A DNA stretch of 64,000 nucleotides from an uncultured Granulosicoccus sp. (GTDB lineage Bacteria; Pseudomonadota; Gammaproteobacteria; Granulosicoccales; Granulosicoccaceae). How positions within the stretch are numbered: position 1 is the first letter of the stretch; each line of letters opens with the position of its first letter. The notes beneath the pieces are model-generated. The model did not search any database. It saw only the letters and a list, made by a program, of their open reading frames with translations, and was not told where the DNA came from. The DNA lies in NCBI GenBank assembly GCA_947495035.1, contig CANLXI010000008.1, positions 1-64,000 on the forward strand, written 5' to 3'. Both the position numbers and the translations under genes were made by a program. This document shows positions 1 through 7,586 of this stretch, in pieces.

Positions 1-108
1 TCACAGTCACAGTCACAGTCACAGTCACAGTCACAGTCACAGTCACAGTCACAGTCACAGTCACAGTCACAGTCACAGTCACAACCGCAACCGCAACCGC
101 AACCACAG
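1..108 (+). repeat. In-frame TCACAG tandem repeat
   Basis: Positions 1-78 are thirteen uninterrupted copies of the hexamer TCACAG, and the array runs off the left edge. Positions 79-108 continue as diverged hexamers (TCACAA, three CCGCAA, CCACAG). The array is in frame with the response-regulator gene that follows, so it encodes alternating Ser-Gln and then Pro-Gln dipeptides. Because the unit is six bases, changes in copy number alter linker length without shifting the frame. Confidence 0.95.
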
Positions 109-1386
109 ATCCTTTTCGTGGATGATGAAAAGCCGATTCTGAACTCCCTGAACCGGTTGTTCAGGCCGACAGGCTACAAGATCCATCTGGCCAATTCCGG
201 CGACGAGGGTCTTGCCCTGCTGGAACAGGAGGCCATCGATATCGTTGTCAGTGACATGCGCATGCCTGGTATGGATGGTGCGAAATTCCTGTCGGAGGTG
301 GCGAGGCGGTGGCCATCCACGGCTCGCATGTTGCTGACCGGGTATGCCGATGTGTCGTCCGCCATCGAAGCCATCAATCAGGGAGAAATCTCCCGATACC
401 TGACAAAGCCCTGGGATGACTCGGATATCGTCATGTGTGTGCAGCAGGCGGTGGAGACCAAGCGTTTGCAGGAGGAAAAGAATCGCCTTGAACTGCTGAC
501 TGCTCGGCAGAACGAGGAGCTGTCGGCATTGAATGAAGGGCTTGAGCAGAAAGTCGAGGAGCGCACCAGGGAGATCGAGCAGGCCAGGCAGGAAATCTGC
601 GATGCTCATGATGCACTGCATGCTGGCTATGCCGCCACCATCGAAGTCTTCTCCCGAATGGTCCAGTCGCGTGGAGGATTGAGCTCGCGAGCCACAGTGG
701 CCGACGATGCCAGGGCGGTGGGTCGCAACATGGGGTTGGAGAAAAGTACCTGTGATGCCTTGTATAACGCAGCCCTGCTGTGCGATATCGGTAAACTCGG
801 TTTGTCGGATGAGTCCGTCCTGACGCCGTATATTTCTTTGACGGCGAGCCAGCAGCGGGAGTATCAGCGACACCCGGTGGTGGCTGAAGCCACCTTGCTC
901 AGTCTGGATCCACTGACCGATGCAGCCAACACCATCAGGCATCACTGCGAACGTATGGATGGTACGGGGTTTCCGGATCGCAGGCCGGGCAAGGAGATCC
1001 CCATGTCGTCGCGCATTCTGGCTGTGGCCAAGGCCTACGTCGATCTGCAGGATGGGCGAATCCTGGAGGAGCAATTGACAGCCGCAGAGGCGCGCAAGTA
1101 TCTGCAATCAGAGTCGGGCAAGCGCTATGACGGACAAGTGGTCAATCAGTTTCTGAAATGGCTGGATAGCCCCAAACGGGAAGTGTCCGATGTGGCGGAG
1201 CGCAGAACGACCATTGGTGCACTGATGGCTGGGAAAACACTGTCAAGGGATCTGTGTGACCCCAATGGCGTACTGGTCATCGCAAAGGGGAAAAGGGTGT
1301 CCGAGAGCCTGCTGGAGAAACTTCGCTGCCTGCAGGAGTCCTTTGCCGAGGACATCACGGTGTATGTCGAAGACAGAAGGATGTAA
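1..1386 (+). CDS. Response regulator with degenerate HD-GYP domain (5' partial)
   Basis: The frame is open from the left edge. It reads a Ser-Gln/Pro-Gln tract, then a CheY-like receiver starting QILFVDDEK at 106, with the phospho-acceptor Asp at codon 253-255 in SDMRMPG. A charged coiled coil lies at about 460-600, followed by an HD-GYP-like domain. The domain keeps GK, a later His-Pro, HH-x-E-x-x-DG and GTGFP. However, the metal-binding HD pair reads Cys-Asp (CDIGK, codon 781-783) and the distal conserved Asp reads Lys (AVAKAY, codon 1030-1032). RpfG-type HD-GYP proteins hydrolyse cyclic-di-GMP; these substitutions suggest a non-catalytic, perhaps binding-only output. A GTG at 118 could be called as the start, but it lies inside the first receiver strand, so the true start is upstream of the window. 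Confidence 0.85.
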   Translation, partial: SQSQSQSQSQSQSQSQSQSQSQSQSQSQPQPQPQPQILFVDDEKPILNSLNRLFRPTGYKIHLANSGDEGLALLEQEAIDIVVSDMRMPGMDGAKFLSEVARRWPSTARMLLTGYADVSSAIEAINQGEISRYLTKPWDDSDIVMCVQQAVETKRLQEEKNRLELLTARQNEELSALNEGLEQKVEERTREIEQARQEICDAHDALHAGYAATIEVFSRMVQSRGGLSSRATVADDARAVGRNMGLEKSTCDALYNAALLCDIGKLGLSDESVLTPYISLTASQQREYQRHPVVAEATLLSLDPLTDAANTIRHHCERMDGTGFPDRRPGKEIPMSSRILAVAKAYVDLQDGRILEEQLTAAEARKYLQSESGKRYDGQVVNQFLKWLDSPKREVSDVAERRTTIGALMAGKTLSRDLCDPNGVLVIAKGKRVSESLLEKLRCLQESFAEDITVYVEDRRM

Positions 1387-1482
1387 CGGGACGGGCGTCG
1401 GTCTGTTTCGCTCGCTTGCAAGGAACGACGCGTGTCGACCAGCCGCTTCGCCGGCTGTCATCGGCCGGCGGATATGGCCGGA

Positions 1483-2211
1483 TCAGTGGGTCAGGATTTT
1501 CGACAGGAATTCCCTGGCACGTTCACTGCCCTGTGCTTTGAAGAATTCATCCTTGGGCGAGTCCTCGACGATTCTGCCTTCATCCATGAAGACGATTCGG
1601 TCAGCCACTTTCTGGGCGAATCCCATTTCATGGGTCACCACCATCATGGTCATGCCATCCTGTGCCAGGTCCACCATGACATCCAGCACGTCGTTGATCA
1701 TTTCGGGATCCAGTGCCGAGGTGGGTTCGTCGAAGAGCATCGCCACAGGGTCCATGGCCAGACCTCTGGCGATGGCCACTCGCTGTTGCTGGCCACCTGA
1801 CAGCTGTGCCGGGTACTTGCTGGCATGGTCCGCCAGGCCGACCTGCTCCAGCAAGGCTCGGGCCCGTTCTCCTGCCTCTTCGGTGCTGCGTTTCAGCACC
1901 TTGAGTTGGCCCAGCATGACATTGTCCTGCACACTCATGTGAGGAAAGAGTTCGAAACTCTGAAACACCATGCCGATGCGTGAACGCAATCGATTGAGGT
2001 TGGTCTTGCGACCGTTGACCTTCGACCCATCAACCGAAATCTCGCCCGAACCAATGGCCTCGAGACCATTCACGCATTTGATCAGCGTGCTCTTGCCCGA
2101 GCCCGATGGACCACAGACGACCACGACCTCACCCTTGTCGACATGAGTCGTGCAGTCATCCAGTACCTGGAAGTCTCCATACCATTTGCTGGCGTGCTTG
2201 ATTTCGATCAT
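1483..2211 (-). CDS. gltL: Polar amino-acid ABC transporter ATPase (GltL/GlnQ type)
   Basis: This 242-residue cytoplasmic ATPase powers an acidic or polar amino-acid importer. Walker A is GPSGSGKST (residues 34-42), the signature is LSGGQQQR, Walker B is AMLFDEPTSALD, and the switch His lies in VVTHEMGF. Length and motifs match the PAAT family. Its start overlaps the stop of the permease gene at 2208 by four bases (ATGA), so the two are probably translationally coupled. It is the last gene of the run that begins with the PLP enzyme at 5625. The gltL symbol reflects family and gene order; the substrate is not shown by the sequence. Confidence 0.9.
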   Translation of the reverse strand: MIEIKHASKWYGDFQVLDDCTTHVDKGEVVVVCGPSGSGKSTLIKCVNGLEAIGSGEISVDGSKVNGRKTNLNRLRSRIGMVFQSFELFPHMSVQDNVMLGQLKVLKRSTEEAGERARALLEQVGLADHASKYPAQLSGGQQQRVAIARGLAMDPVAMLFDEPTSALDPEMINDVLDVMVDLAQDGMTMMVVTHEMGFAQKVADRIVFMDEGRIVEDSPKDEFFKAQGSERAREFLSKILTH

Positions 2212-2864
2212 ACGGACAGTTTGCGTTGCAGATGGCGGGCGTACAGGGAACCCGCAAAACAGAAGATGAAGTAGATGAAGGCCACGAAAACGAACATCTC
2301 GACCAGTCGCTGGTCACGATTGGCAACCAGTTCTGCGCTGACCAGGAAGTCCTTCAAGCCGACGACATAGACGAGCGAGGTGTCCTGAAACAGCACGATG
2401 GCCTGTGTCAACAGAACGGGAACCATGGAACGAAAGGCCTGCGGCAGCACGATGTATCGCATCGTTTGCGGATAGCTCAGACCGATCGCCCGACCGGCTG
2501 CGACCTGTCCACTGCGAACACTGGAAATGCCGGCCCGGATGATTTCCGAGTAATACGCGGCTTCGAACAGAATGAAGGCAATCAGCACCGAGTAGAAGCT
2601 GCCAACCGGTCTGCCCAGAAACAAGGGCACCAGAAAGTAGAGCCAGAAGATCACCAGAATCAGAGGCAGAGAGCGAAAGAAGTTGACGTAGGCGGCAGCT
2701 ACCCATGAGATGACCGGCACCCTGGCAATACGGATCAGGGCCAGCAGCGTGCCCAGCAGGATACCGCCCACCACGGCCAGAAAGGTGAGCAGAAATGTCA
2801 CCTTGAGCCCGTCGATCAACAACGGCAGGTTGTCGAGTATGACGGAATAGTCGAAATCGCCCAT
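2208..2864 (-). CDS. gltK: Amino-acid ABC transporter permease (GltK type)
   Basis: This inner-membrane permease of 218 residues belongs to the HisM/GltK family. Several hydrophobic helices are evident, and the cytoplasmic EAA loop that docks on the ATPase reads GQVAAGRAIGLSYPQTMRYIVLPQA. It should form the translocation pore together with the permease encoded just upstream, seven bases away. Gene order binding protein, permease, permease, ATPase is that of E. coli gltIJKL. Confidence 0.88.
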   Translation of the reverse strand: MGDFDYSVILDNLPLLIDGLKVTFLLTFLAVVGGILLGTLLALIRIARVPVISWVAAAYVNFFRSLPLILVIFWLYFLVPLFLGRPVGSFYSVLIAFILFEAAYYSEIIRAGISSVRSGQVAAGRAIGLSYPQTMRYIVLPQAFRSMVPVLLTQAIVLFQDTSLVYVVGLKDFLVSAELVANRDQRLVEMFVFVAFIYFIFCFAGSLYARHLQRKLSV

Positions 2865-2871
2865 ATCGCTT

Positions 2872-3588
2872 TCAGCTCGTTGAAATCATGCCGGGAATGC
2901 GAGCTCGTCGTTCGACGAAGCGCATCAGCAACATCACTGTGAAGGTCACCACACTGTAGATGACGGTTGCCGCGGTAAAGGCCTCGAAGCCCTGAAAGGT
3001 GTATTCCTCGATCTGGCGTGTCATGGCGGTGAGTTCGACCACACCGATGGTCAGTGCCAGGGAAGAATTCTTGAAGATGGTCAGGAATTCGCTGGTCAGT
3101 GGCGGGATGATGATGCGGAAGGCATTTGGCAGCAGGATGTAGCGGTACACCTGCCACTCGTTCATGCCGATGGCCTTGCCGGCGTTGCGTTGACCAACGC
3201 CGACAGCGGCTATGCCGGATCGCACCTGCTCGCATACTCGCGAGGCTGTATACAGCCCGATGGCAATGATGGCGGTAGTCAGTGCCGGCATCGGCATTTC
3301 GCGCTTGACCCAGCGTCCTGCTTCATCGGGAAGCAGTTCAGGGAATACGAAATACCAGAGGAACAACTGTACCAACAGGGGAATATTCCTGAACAGTTCG
3401 ACATACACGGTGGCTATCAACTGCAGTGGGCGGCTGCTGCAGGTACGCATGATGCCCAGCACCGACCCCAGGCTGAAGGCGATGAGCCAGGCAAGCAGGG
3501 ACAGGGAGACTGTCCACATCAGTCCCTCAACCAGCCAGTCGAAGTACGGTTCGCGGAACAGAATGCCCCAATCCCAGTTGTAATTCAT
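2872..3588 (-). CDS. gltJ: Amino-acid ABC transporter permease (GltJ type)
   Basis: This 238-residue inner-membrane permease of the polar amino-acid family has an EAA loop around GQRNAGKAIGMNEWQVYRYILLP. It carries the longer N-terminal segment typical of GltJ, with an aromatic stretch (NYNWDWGILF) before the first membrane helix. It lies 46 bases downstream of the binding-protein gene and is separated by seven bases from the second permease, consistent with one operon. It is expected to pair with the 2208-2864 product. Confidence 0.88.
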   Translation of the reverse strand: MNYNWDWGILFREPYFDWLVEGLMWTVSLSLLAWLIAFSLGSVLGIMRTCSSRPLQLIATVYVELFRNIPLLVQLFLWYFVFPELLPDEAGRWVKREMPMPALTTAIIAIGLYTASRVCEQVRSGIAAVGVGQRNAGKAIGMNEWQVYRYILLPNAFRIIIPPLTSEFLTIFKNSSLALTIGVVELTAMTRQIEEYTFQGFEAFTAATVIYSVVTFTVMLLMRFVERRARIPGMISTS

Positions 3589-3634
3589 GGCTACACCTCG
3601 TTGCCGTCAGGGTCGTGACTCTCGCCAGTGATGG

Positions 3635-4522
3635 CTATTCCGGCAATGCCTGGATGTCGAATGCGGTCTTGAGGGTGTCGGACAAGGGCATGTTGATATT
3701 GGTGGGTCCCGGCGCAAACCACTGGTTGTACAGCGATTCCATTTCACCGGAACGCATCATCTCCGACATGACCACTCTGCCGAGTCGAGCGAAGGTGGAA
3801 TCATTGCGTGGCACCATGATGGCGTAGGGGTCGAACGACAGATAGCGACCGGTAACCTGATAGTCGTCGGGTGATTTGGACTTTGAAATGAGACCGTACA
3901 ACAGTACATCGTCTGACCCATAGGCATCGATACGGTCGGTTTCCATCGCCAGCCAACCCTGACTGTGATCCTTGACGGGGACGACCTTGACGTCCAGAGA
4001 CAGTTCCTCGATAGCAGCCTTGATGGCTTTTTCGTTGGTTGTTCCCGCTGCCAGTCCGATGATCTTGCCATCCAGGTCTTCGATTTCCGTGATGCCTGAA
4101 TCCTTGCGACTCGCCAGTTTCGTACCAGTGATGAAAGTCGTTGACAGATAGTCCACCTGTTTCTGACGGGTCAGATTGTTGGTGGTGGAGCCGCACTCCA
4201 GATCGATGGTGCCATTGGCAATCAGTGGTATGCGAGTCTGGCCGGTTACCGGGACATACTTGACACCCAGCTCGTCATTGCCGAGCTCTGCCTTGATGGC
4301 GTCCACGATCTTCAGACAGATGTCGATGGAGTAGCCGATCGGTTCGTTGCCTTCGCCGATGTAGGAGAAGGGAATCGAGGTTTCCCGGTGGCCGATGGTG
4401 ACCATTCCTCGCTCTTCGATTCGCTGTAATACAGGGGAGTCACCAGCATCCGCGGAGGCGGTCAGCGAACTCAGACTGAGCAGGGTGCTGGCGACAAGGC
4501 TCGGTATGACGGACTTGAACAT
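3635..4522 (-). CDS. gltI: GltI-like periplasmic amino-acid-binding protein
   Basis: This 295-residue protein has a signal peptide (about residues 1-24, ending near ASADAG) followed by a type-3 extracellular solute-binding domain. GltI-typical segments include GHRETSIPFSY, TGQTRIPLIANGTIDLECGSTTNN (split here only by reading), KDHSQGW and DDVLLYG. E. coli GltI binds glutamate and aspartate. In this locus the neighbour is a cysteate/D-cysteine lyase-type enzyme, and cysteate is the sulfonate analogue of aspartate, so cysteate is a reasonable alternative ligand. That assignment is inference. A stem-loop at 4572-4595 lies between this gene and the upstream enzyme gene. Confidence 0.88.
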   Translation of the reverse strand: MFKSVIPSLVASTLLSLSSLTASADAGDSPVLQRIEERGMVTIGHRETSIPFSYIGEGNEPIGYSIDICLKIVDAIKAELGNDELGVKYVPVTGQTRIPLIANGTIDLECGSTTNNLTRQKQVDYLSTTFITGTKLASRKDSGITEIEDLDGKIIGLAAGTTNEKAIKAAIEELSLDVKVVPVKDHSQGWLAMETDRIDAYGSDDVLLYGLISKSKSPDDYQVTGRYLSFDPYAIMVPRNDSTFARLGRVVMSEMMRSGEMESLYNQWFAPGPTNINMPLSDTLKTAFDIQALPE

Positions 4523-4571
4523 GGGCTTTTCCTGTTGTTGAAATCGTGGTTGCGACGTTGCAAGAAGGGCG

Positions 4572-4595
4572 AGCGACTGTCATTTGCCAGTCGCT
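4572..4595 (-). other. Intercistronic stem-loop
   Basis: AGCGACTG and CAGTCGCT form a perfect 8-bp stem around an 8-base loop between the PLP-enzyme stop and the binding-protein start. No T-run follows on the minus strand, so it is not a classical terminator. Its position just upstream of a binding-protein gene suggests an mRNA-stabilising or processing hairpin that raises binding-protein output. Confidence 0.5.
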
Positions 4596-4611
4596 GCCGT
4601 GTTCGTGATGC

Positions 4612-5625
4612 TCAAACCCCCTGCTGCTCATTGCTGAAAGCACCGTGGTAGCCGAACAGGGCGGCTGAGCCGCCGGTGTGCAGGAATACGATACGCTGAC
4701 CCTTGGTGAAATGTCCCTGGCGCACCAGATCGATCAGGCCGGCCATGCCCTTGCCGGAATAAACCGGGTCGAGCAATATGCCTTCGAGTTCGGCCAGCAT
4801 GTGGATGGCCTCGAGGGTGCCGGCAGCGGGAATGCCATAACCTTCTCCGACATAGTTGCAATTGGCAATGACAGCTTGCTCCTGCAATGCACCGGCCTTG
4901 TCGAACAGGGCGAGTGTACTGTCGGCCAGGGCGCGCACCGAGGCTTCCTGCCTGTCACGCGGTGCGCGTACACCGATGCCCAGTACCGGCAGGGGGGAAC
5001 CGATCAATGTCAGACCCGCCACCAGTCCGGCCTGAGTGCCTGCGCTGCCCGTGGCATGCACGAGCTGATCGAAGGGCAGTCCCTGATCGTTGATCTGCGA
5101 CTGCAGTTCGAAAGCGCAGTTGACGTAGCCAAGGGCACCGGTTGGATTGGATCCACCGCCGGGAATGACGTAGCAACGGGCGCCGTCAGCATCGAGCTTT
5201 TCTGCCGCTTCCGCCAGTTCCTGCGCCATGTCGAGATCTGCAGGCCGCTCTTCAAAGCTTGCACCGTGCAGGGAGTCGAGCAGGACATTGCCATTGCGCA
5301 GATAGCGTGGATCGGTCGAGCCGGTACGATTTTCCAGCAGTAGATGGCATTTGAGTCCATGCCGGGCGGCGGCCGCCGCGGTCTGCCTTGCATGATTGGA
5401 TTGCGTTGCGCCCTGGGTAACCAGAGTATCGGCTCCAGCCTCGAGGGCAGCGGCAACCAGGAACTCGAGCTTGCGTGTCTTGTTGCCACCTGTCGACAAA
5501 CCGGTGCAGTCATCCCGTTTGATCCAGATCTCGGGCCCTCCCAGTGCCTTGCTGAGTCGTGGCAGTGGTTCCAGGGGAGTAGGAAGGTGCGCCAGGCGCA
5601 CCCGCGGAAATCGGGTCAGATCCAT
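4612..5625 (-). CDS. D-cysteine desulfhydrase / L-cysteate sulfo-lyase family PLP enzyme
   Basis: This 337-residue fold-type II PLP enzyme belongs to the DcyD/CuyA/ACC-deaminase family. The PLP lysine is probably K49 in GGNKTRKLE, and the substrate loop is [18 protein letters not shown], followed by [12 protein letters not shown] and GSAGTQAG cofactor loops. DcyD releases sulfide, ammonia and pyruvate from D-cysteine; CuyA releases sulfite, ammonia and pyruvate from L-cysteate. The protein is cytosolic, with no signal peptide. It heads a run with a glutamate/aspartate-type importer and is divergent from a LysR gene. An acidic-amino-acid transporter suits cysteate better than cysteine, so cuyA is favoured, but sequence alone does not separate the two. 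Confidence 0.8.
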   Translation of the reverse strand: MDLTRFPRVRLAHLPTPLEPLPRLSKALGGPEIWIKRDDCTGLSTGGNKTRKLEFLVAAALEAGADTLVTQGATQSNHARQTAAAAARHGLKCHLLLENRTGSTDPRYLRNGNVLLDSLHGASFEERPADLDMAQELAEAAEKLDADGARCYVIPGGGSNPTGALGYVNCAFELQSQINDQGLPFDQLVHATGSAGTQAGLVAGLTLIGSPLPVLGIGVRAPRDRQEASVRALADSTLALFDKAGALQEQAVIANCNYVGEGYGIPAAGTLEAIHMLAELEGILLDPVYSGKGMAGLIDLVRQGHFTKGQRIVFLHTGGSAALFGYHGAFSNEQQGV

Positions 5626-5718
5626 GTAGAGCTCTCGGCAAGCGGTGGATGATTCTGTCAGCGATGCAGCGAAGAGTGCCGCAACTGGTGTGTCACGCTA
5701 GCATGCAGTCGTCATGGC

Positions 5719-5760
5719 TTGCACGTGCAAATATTGTCGTTTAGCATGCATGTCATGCAT
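5719..5760. promoter_or_regulatory. Candidate LysR operator in divergent promoter
   Basis: The 149-bp gap between the divergent enzyme and LysR genes holds a perfect 12-bp palindrome TTGCACGTGCAA (5719-5730) and, 12 bp further on, the nested repeats TTAGCATGCATGTCATGCAT (5741-5760). Dyads of this kind in a divergent LysR promoter are plausible recognition and activation sites for the neighbouring regulator. Confidence 0.45.
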
Positions 5761-5774
5761 ATAGAGGCGTAATC

Positions 5775-6725
5775 ATGGACCAGCAAACCCTGAAAGATCT
5801 GTTGGCCCTGATCAATGTCCGCAATCTGACCCTCGCGGCCGAACAGCGCAATGTCTCCCAATCGGCTTACTCACGCCGTCTTCAGGCCATCGAACTGCGC
5901 CATGGCATCACCCTGTTCGATCGCTCACGACGACCTGCACGACCTTCGCCGATGCTGGATGCCATGCGCGGTGATATCGAACTGGCACTCAGCACACTGC
6001 AGCGCATGGAAAAGCGCCTGTCGGACAGCCACACCATCGAGGAGCATTTGACGATCGTCGGCATGCATTCGCTGTCGGCAGGCGTTCTGCCCATCGCCAT
6101 GAAACGACTTGGCACCCTGCTGGACAATCATCCGGTAAGAATGCGCTCGGCCAACCGGGACGGTTGTTTCCAGCTGCTGATGACCGGAGAAGTGGCTCTG
6201 ATGATCAGCTACGAAACCGATGCCAGGGCCTTGCGGGCACCACCGCATCTGGTAACCACGAAGCGCCTGTGTCAAGACCCCTTTGTGCCGGTGTGCAACC
6301 CGGTCATTCATGGCAGTCTGTCGAAGCTCGTCAGCAAGTCCAGTCCCATCCCCTTGCTCGCTTATCCAACCGAGGTGTTTCTCGGGCGCATATTGAGTGA
6401 TGACATTCTGCCGCGGTCGGCTCTGGCCTTCTCGGCGCGATTGACGGCGGGAATGACCAGTGTGCTGTTGGGTGCCGCCATCAATGGTCTGGGGGTTGCC
6501 TGGTTACCGGCGTCGACGGCGGGCGAGGCCATTCGATCCGGACGGCTCATCCGGATTCACGATCCGGCCTTTCCGACCCTGCAGCTGACGGTATCCATGT
6601 TGTGGCTCCGCACTCCTGAAATGCATCGCTACGATGAACTTCATGAGGCACTGGGCGGCGAGATTGCCAGGGCCGTTGGCGAGTTGCACGAGGCCGGATT
6701 CGACGAACGGGTGGCAGGGACCTGA
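5775..6725 (+). CDS. LysR-family transcriptional regulator
   Basis: This 316-residue protein has an N-terminal winged helix-turn-helix (residues about 5-62, with AAEQRNVSQSAYSRRLQAIE as recognition region) and a LysR substrate-binding domain. The start is the ATG at 5775, preceded by AGAGGCG. It is transcribed away from the PLP enzyme/GltIJKL run, the usual arrangement for a LysR protein that controls its neighbour, and probably senses the imported amino acid or a metabolite of it. It could correspond to CuyR if the enzyme is a cysteate lyase; that link is inferred from position only. Confidence 0.88.
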   Translation: MDQQTLKDLLALINVRNLTLAAEQRNVSQSAYSRRLQAIELRHGITLFDRSRRPARPSPMLDAMRGDIELALSTLQRMEKRLSDSHTIEEHLTIVGMHSLSAGVLPIAMKRLGTLLDNHPVRMRSANRDGCFQLLMTGEVALMISYETDARALRAPPHLVTTKRLCQDPFVPVCNPVIHGSLSKLVSKSSPIPLLAYPTEVFLGRILSDDILPRSALAFSARLTAGMTSVLLGAAINGLGVAWLPASTAGEAIRSGRLIRIHDPAFPTLQLTVSMLWLRTPEMHRYDELHEALGGEIARAVGELHEAGFDERVAGT

Positions 6726-6839
6726 CAAGCATTTTTCAGCGCAGCAGGGGGACTTGAACTTTCCGCGAAGCACCCGATCATACGTCTCGCAAGGCGATGA
6801 AGTTGTCGAGAAATTGCCTGTTTCACAGCGATTCAGGCA

Positions 6840-6868
6840 CTTGAATACGAAGCTTTCAGACCCTAGCT
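6840..6868 (+). promoter_or_regulatory. Candidate sigma-32 heat-shock promoter
   Basis: CTTGAAT (6840-6846) and CCCTAGCT (6861-6868) are separated by 14 bases. This matches the sigma-32 arrangement (CTTGAAA, then CCCCATnT) well and lies about 70 bp upstream of an Hsp20 start codon. Confidence 0.65.
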
Positions 6869-6875
6869 TGTTGTT

Positions 6876-6941
6876 GCGTCGAGGTCTCCATGAGAGTCGA
6901 CGCGCTAAATCATATTGCTTCTTTTGGAGAATACTGTAATG
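6876..6941 (+). promoter_or_regulatory. ROSE-like RNA thermometer in Hsp20 leader
   Basis: The leader folds into two hairpins. GCGTCGA (6876-6882) pairs with TCGACGC (6897-6903). Nearest the gene, TATTGCTTC (6913-6921) pairs with GGAGAATA (6926-6933) across a TTTT loop, leaving G6917 bulged. The Shine-Dalgarno GGAG (6926-6929) is thereby buried nine bases before the ATG. A UUGCU strand with a bulged G opposite the ribosome site is the hallmark of ROSE thermosensors found upstream of small heat-shock genes. Confidence 0.7.
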
Positions 6942-7391
6942 AAAATCGATCTGACTCCCCTGTACGCAAACACCGTTGGTTTTGACCGTTTCGGTTCATT
7001 GCTGGATGCAGCCCTGAGTGCCGACAGACAATCTGCCGGTTACCCTCCCTACGACATCGAACTGGTTGGCGAGAACAAGTACGCCATCACGCTGGCAGTA
7101 GCCGGTTTCCAGGACAATGAAATCGATGTCCAGGTAGAGCAAGGTGTGCTGACAGTGCGCGGTAGAAAGGAAGACCAGAAAAAGGATTCCCGTTACCTGC
7201 ACCGCGGTATTGCTACTCGTTCCTTCGAGCGCAAGTTCAACCTGGCGGACCATGTCGAGGTCGTCAATGCACAGTTGGACAACGGTCTGTTGAAGATCGC
7301 TCTGGTCAAGGAAATTCCTGAAGCCATGAAGCCTCGAAAGATTCCGGTTGGCAACCAGACACCGGCAATCGAGAATTCGGTCGAAAGCTGA
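6939..7391 (+). CDS. ibpA: Small heat-shock protein, Hsp20/IbpA family
   Basis: This 150-residue cytosolic ATP-independent chaperone holds unfolded proteins for DnaK/ClpB refolding. The IbpA-type N-terminus (MKIDLTPLYANTVGFDRF) precedes an alpha-crystallin domain (about residues 38-125, PYDIELVGENKYAI to LDNGLLKIAL) and an I-P-V C-terminal anchor in PRKIPVG. The ATG at 6939 is chosen because GGAG lies nine bases upstream and the protein then starts as IbpA does. It appears to be a single-gene unit, with a sigma-32-like promoter and ROSE-like leader before it and a strong terminator after it. Confidence 0.93.
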   Translation: MKIDLTPLYANTVGFDRFGSLLDAALSADRQSAGYPPYDIELVGENKYAITLAVAGFQDNEIDVQVEQGVLTVRGRKEDQKKDSRYLHRGIATRSFERKFNLADHVEVVNAQLDNGLLKIALVKEIPEAMKPRKIPVGNQTPAIENSVES

Positions 7392-7463
7392 TTTCCGACC
7401 GATCGCTGAAGGCAATCCGGCATCACTGAAAGTTCAGGCTGCCGGATTGAACCACGACAGGGG

Positions 7464-7487
7464 GCGGCGTCTTCGGACGCCGCTTTT
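7464..7487 (+). terminator. Rho-independent terminator after Hsp20 gene
   Basis: GCGGCGTC and GACGCCGC form an 8-bp stem closed by a TTCG tetraloop, followed directly by TTTT. It lies 72 bp after the Hsp20 stop and before the convergent sulfatase gene. Confidence 0.9.
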
Positions 7488-7586
7488 GTGCGTGTGGGGA
7501 AATGCTCGAAGGCCGGATGATCGGCGCCGGGGTCTTCCGTCCGCCGCCACGTTTCAATCGTCGATTGATGACCTCATGACGCTGCC

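Noticed and set aside
79-1107. Long open frame on the minus strand opposite the receiver/HD-GYP gene
   Set aside because: It has no domain character and is the antisense shadow of a clearly conserved plus-strand gene. The same holds for the long antisense frames at 15917-17092, 20728-22287, 40010-41167, 43003-44049 and 45133-46410.
5626-6725. Genomic island or defence island signs in accessory regions
   Set aside because: No transposase, integrase, restriction, toxin-antitoxin or phage genes were found anywhere in the window, and the single tRNA-Glu has no flanking attachment repeat that I can see.
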